Shown one piece after another: positions 61,716 to 64,000 of a stretch of DNA of 64,000 nucleotides. Both the position numbers and the translations under genes were made by a program. The DNA lies in NCBI RefSeq assembly GCF_025950095.1, contig NZ_JAPDDR010000003.1, positions 434,001 through 498,000 of the forward strand. Direction: 5' to 3'. The notes below the pieces were generated by a model. That model saw nothing but the letters and a program-made list of their open reading frames with translations, was not told where the DNA came from and ran no database searches. Numbering within the stretch: the first letter of the stretch is position 1; each line of letters begins with the position of its first letter. This DNA comes from Luteolibacter rhizosphaerae. GTDB lineage: Bacteria; Verrucomicrobiota; Verrucomicrobiia; Verrucomicrobiales; Akkermansiaceae.

Positions 61716-61963
61716 GCATGGGGCTAGCTGTCCCGGCCATTCTGTATCGGCCGGGAATCGGCAATCGGGAATTTCCGATTAAGTGTCGGCAAGCATCTTC
61801 GCCCTCCCTTTTCTCCCCCGATTTTGCTAGCCTGTCCTAACAACCTGCAAACGCCCTCCCGCAACTTTCTCCGCAACACAGACATTTCATGACCTTTCCG
61901 ATCCCGAAAACCGTTAGGCATCGCCGCTTGCACGGGCTGGATATTCAAGCCATCTAAGACGCC
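61716..61963. other. 248 bp spacer upstream of the GHL10 gene
   Basis: No gene. Contains an inverted repeat AATCGG-6 nt-CCGATT (about 61764-61781) and, near the 3' end, CGCCGCTTGCAC (61922-61933), which shares CGCCGCTTGCA with the block before array gene C. Confidence 0.4.
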
Positions 61964-63400
61964 ATGCTCGCCCGGATCGCCGCTTTCGCCTGCCTGCTAT
62001 CCTCCCTCTGCGCAGCCCAAACCTACCGCCCCTCGGGCGAGAAGCCGCCCATGCCTGCCCGCGAATTCCGCGCCGCGTGGGCCGCCGTCGTTCACAACAT
62101 CGACTGGCCCAGTAAGAAAGGCCTCTCCTCCGCCAGCCAGCAGGCGGAGATGCGCGCCATCCTCGACCGCATGGCCTCGCTGAACATGAACGCCCTGATC
62201 CTGCAGGTGCGCCCGCATAGCGATGCCGTCTACCAGTCGTCCAAGGAGCCGTGGAGCCCCTACCTCACCGGCACCATGGGCAAGTCCCCGGGCTACGACC
62301 CGCTGGAGTATGCCATCCGCCAAGCCCACGCCCGCGGCATCGAGGTCCACGCCTGGTTCAATCCTTTCCGCGCGCTCTCGAATGCGAGCCAGCAGTGCTG
62401 CCCCAGCCACGTATCGCAAGCCTCCCCGCATATTACCAAGCGCTACGGCAACCTCGTCTGGTGCGATCCAGCCGCCACCGAGACCCGTGCCCGCGCCTTC
62501 GGGGTCATCCTCGATGTAGTCCAGCGCTACGACATCGATGGCGTGCACTTGGACGACTACTTCTACCCCTACCCGGAAGGCGGCCGCAGCTTCCCGGACG
62601 GCCGCAGCCCGGCGGTCCGCCGCAAGATCGTGGATGACTTCGTGCAGAAGCTTTACTCGGACGTGAAGCGGACCAAACCGTGGGTCCGCGTCGGCATCTC
62701 GCCCTTCGGCATCTGGCGTCCCGGCGTGCCGCAGGGGATCGAGGCCGGGATCGACGCCTACGAGCAGATCGGCTGCGATGCCCGCAAGTGGCTGGCCAGC
62801 GGCTGGGTGGACTACCTCGCCCCGCAGCTCTACTGGCGGGATCAGCCGCGCAAGCAGAGCTTCTCCGCCCTGCTCTCCTGGTGGCGCCAGCAGGGCAACC
62901 GCCCGGTCTGGCCCGGCATCGCCACCACCCGCATCGGCAGCTCGGAGGACCCCGGTCGCCCGGCCTCGGAGATCACCAGGCAGGTGGGCCTCTCCCGCAG
63001 CATCGGTAAGAACTGGGCCGGCCACATCCACTGGAGCGTGAAGGGCCTCACCCAGAACCGTGGCGGCATCTCGAACATGCTGGCCAAGGACGCTTATTCA
63101 CAAGCCGCCCTCGTCCCGCCGATGCCATGGCTCAGCAACAAGGCCCCCGGCATGCCGCGCGCCAGTGCCGCGGGGAATGGCTCCGCCGTGCGGGTGGACC
63201 TGCAGAGCGGCGACCGCGCCACCTCGCGCTACGCCGTGCAGACCCGCTTCGGCAATCAATGGCGCATGGCCAAGGTCGTTTCCGCCGGTTCCAAGTCGAT
63301 CGATCTGCCGGCCCTCGGCGGACGCCTCCCGGATGCTGTCGCGGTGAGTGCCGTGGACCGTTTCGGCAACCTCAGCGCGCCGGTAGTTCTGTCACGCTGA
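61964..63400 (+). CDS. Secreted GHL10 (DUF187/YngK-like) glycosyl hydrolase
   Basis: Family 10-like glycosyl hydrolase with a TIM barrel, probably acting on an envelope or environmental polysaccharide. 478 residues: signal peptide (about 1-18, SSLCAAQ), then the GHL10 blocks EFRAAWAAVVHNIDWP, NALILQVRPHSDAVY, RGIEVHAWFNPFRAL, DIDGVHLDDYFYPYP, VGISPFGIWRPG and YLAPQLYW, and a C-terminal beta-sandwich (about 400-478, VRVDLQSGD...VSAVDRFGNLSAP). The start of its signal peptide (MLARIAAFAC) resembles those of the adjacent secreted paralogs. Substrate unknown. Confidence 0.9.
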   Translation: MLARIAAFACLLSSLCAAQTYRPSGEKPPMPAREFRAAWAAVVHNIDWPSKKGLSSASQQAEMRAILDRMASLNMNALILQVRPHSDAVYQSSKEPWSPYLTGTMGKSPGYDPLEYAIRQAHARGIEVHAWFNPFRALSNASQQCCPSHVSQASPHITKRYGNLVWCDPAATETRARAFGVILDVVQRYDIDGVHLDDYFYPYPEGGRSFPDGRSPAVRRKIVDDFVQKLYSDVKRTKPWVRVGISPFGIWRPGVPQGIEAGIDAYEQIGCDARKWLASGWVDYLAPQLYWRDQPRKQSFSALLSWWRQQGNRPVWPGIATTRIGSSEDPGRPASEITRQVGLSRSIGKNWAGHIHWSVKGLTQNRGGISNMLAKDAYSQAALVPPMPWLSNKAPGMPRASAAGNGSAVRVDLQSGDRATSRYAVQTRFGNQWRMAKVVSAGSKSIDLPALGGRLPDAVAVSAVDRFGNLSAPVVLSR

Positions 63401-63474
63401 GCGCTTTCCGCTTGCATCCCGGCGGCGGTCCTGATGGAACGCAGCGCGAGGGAGCCCCCACTCCGGACAAGACA

Positions 63475-63502
63475 TTGAATCTACTTTACTTTTGCGTAGT
63501 AT
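63475..63502 (+). promoter_or_regulatory. Putative promoter of the 72-residue membrane protein gene
   Basis: TTGAAT (63475-63480) and TAGTAT (63497-63502) with a 16 bp spacer, 65 bp before the ATG at 63568. Confidence 0.45.
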
Positions 63503-63567
63503 CGGCGGCATAAACCGGCCGTCCCGCTACACCCTTCAGGCACTCCGTGCCGCTCCCTTGCCTCCTG

Positions 63568-63786
63568 ATGAAAGTCCGATTGTTTGTCATGGGTTCCGCC
63601 GCGCTCCTCGCGGTCTGGCTTACCGCCACGTTTTTGCAGGACGTCCCCGTCGATAGCTACACCCAGTTCGGCCGCGGTTCCGTGCCGCTCTCTGCCAAGG
63701 TGAAGCCCGTGGCGAAGAAGCAGTCCACCGCTCTGGCCGCGGATCAGACGGGCGAGGAAGCCGCCCCGGTCGTGACCGTGGATTGA
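63568..63786 (+). CDS. Small single-pass membrane/secreted protein
   Basis: 72 residues beginning MKVRLFVMGSAALLAVWLTATFL, an N-terminal anchor or signal sequence, followed by a polar tail (DSYTQFGRGSVPLSAKVKPVAKKQ) ending in acidic and valine residues. An in-frame ATG seven codons upstream is less likely. No recognised family; the gene has its own plausible promoter. Confidence 0.6.
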   Translation: MKVRLFVMGSAALLAVWLTATFLQDVPVDSYTQFGRGSVPLSAKVKPVAKKQSTALAADQTGEEAAPVVTVD

Positions 63787-63846
63787 GCCGCAGGCTCTCC
63801 CGATTGAGTCTGGCATTTTCCCGTGGCTTTTGCCACGGTGACCGGC

Positions 63847-64000
63847 ATGGGTGAAGAACCGCTCGTGTGCGATAACAAGCCGATGGGCTTGGAAGTCGAG
63901 GCAGGCGTCCACTGGTGGTGCGCCTGCGGCCGGTCCAGCCATCCGCCCTTCTGCGATGGCTGCCACAAGGGCACCGGCATCCAGCCGGTGAAGTTCGAGA
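63847..64000 (+). CDS. CDGSH-type iron-sulfur protein, 3'-truncated by window edge
   Basis: The visible 51 residues contain a [2Fe-2S] CDGSH-like motif: WWCACGRSSHPPFCDGCHKGTG, spacing C-x-C then C-D-G-x-H as in the family, but with Cys in place of the usual Ser (CDGCH). Such small proteins carry a labile [2Fe-2S] cluster ligated by three Cys and one His. The rest of the gene, and whether a second motif follows, lies beyond the window. Confidence 0.85.
   Translation, partial: MGEEPLVCDNKPMGLEVEAGVHWWCACGRSSHPPFCDGCHKGTGIQPVKFE

Overview
The window is about 62-65% GC by eye, has very few Shine-Dalgarno sites, and carries gene families typical of Verrucomicrobiota: an SHD1-domain metallopeptidase, tandem pseudopilin-like proteins, secreted lineage-specific paralogs, and a TGTTC-N4-GAACA SOS box in front of recA, which is the LexA motif described for Verrucomicrobia. 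I read it as chromosomal DNA of a Verrucomicrobiales bacterium (Luteolibacter/Haloferula-like). The genus is an inference. LpxK indicates a lipid A-bearing outer membrane. I saw no tRNA, rRNA, CRISPR array, insertion sequence or prophage.

Layout. 0-2.6 kb: end of a rhamnose cluster on the minus strand (sugar ABC ATPase cut by the window edge, and L-rhamnose isomerase). 2.7-7.6 kb: NlpC/P60 hydrolase, S9 peptidase, two small lipoproteins, an acidic unknown. 7.7-9.2 kb: rseP, followed by a 646 bp gene-free stretch with a tandem REP-like array. 9.8-14.7 kb: membrane proteins, a fasciclin protein, a Bax-inhibitor-1 protein, lpxK, rph. 14.9-17.9 kb: four tandem pseudopilin-derived genes, of which only the first keeps a prepilin leader. 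18-21 kb: NYN-domain protein, recA with SOS box, thioredoxin-like protein, a 49-residue small protein. 21.5-25.2 kb: HerA-like ATPase, two TonB-C-like lipoproteins, RRM protein.

25.3-31.7 kb: a GT4-fusion glycosyltransferase overlapping a GH130 gene, then ogt and a divergent ada-alkA fusion separated by a 19-bp-arm inverted repeat. 31.6-37.6 kb: phosphatase, recG and a membrane pseudokinase (minus operon), divergent from lepA. 37.7-42.7 kb: lipoprotein, a TetR regulator and a methyltransferase that share a palindromic operator, HupE/UreJ protein, SHD1-gluzincin. 43-52.6 kb: RNA modification and housekeeping genes (rlmN, rsuA, rsmC-like, miaB, purN) with a DUF455/ATP-grasp fusion and a pair of helical-repeat proteins. 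53.8-54.5 kb: a VapBC-type toxin-antitoxin pair with an operator over its start codon. 54.6-64 kb: M29 aminopeptidase, REP hairpins, four tandem secreted paralogs of unknown function with near-identical promoter/leader blocks, a GHL10 glycosyl hydrolase, a small membrane protein, and the start of a CDGSH iron-sulfur protein.

The least explained parts are the secreted paralog array (55.9-61.7 kb), the leaderless pseudopilin array (14.9-17.9 kb), the DUF455/ATP-grasp fusion and the membrane pseudokinase.
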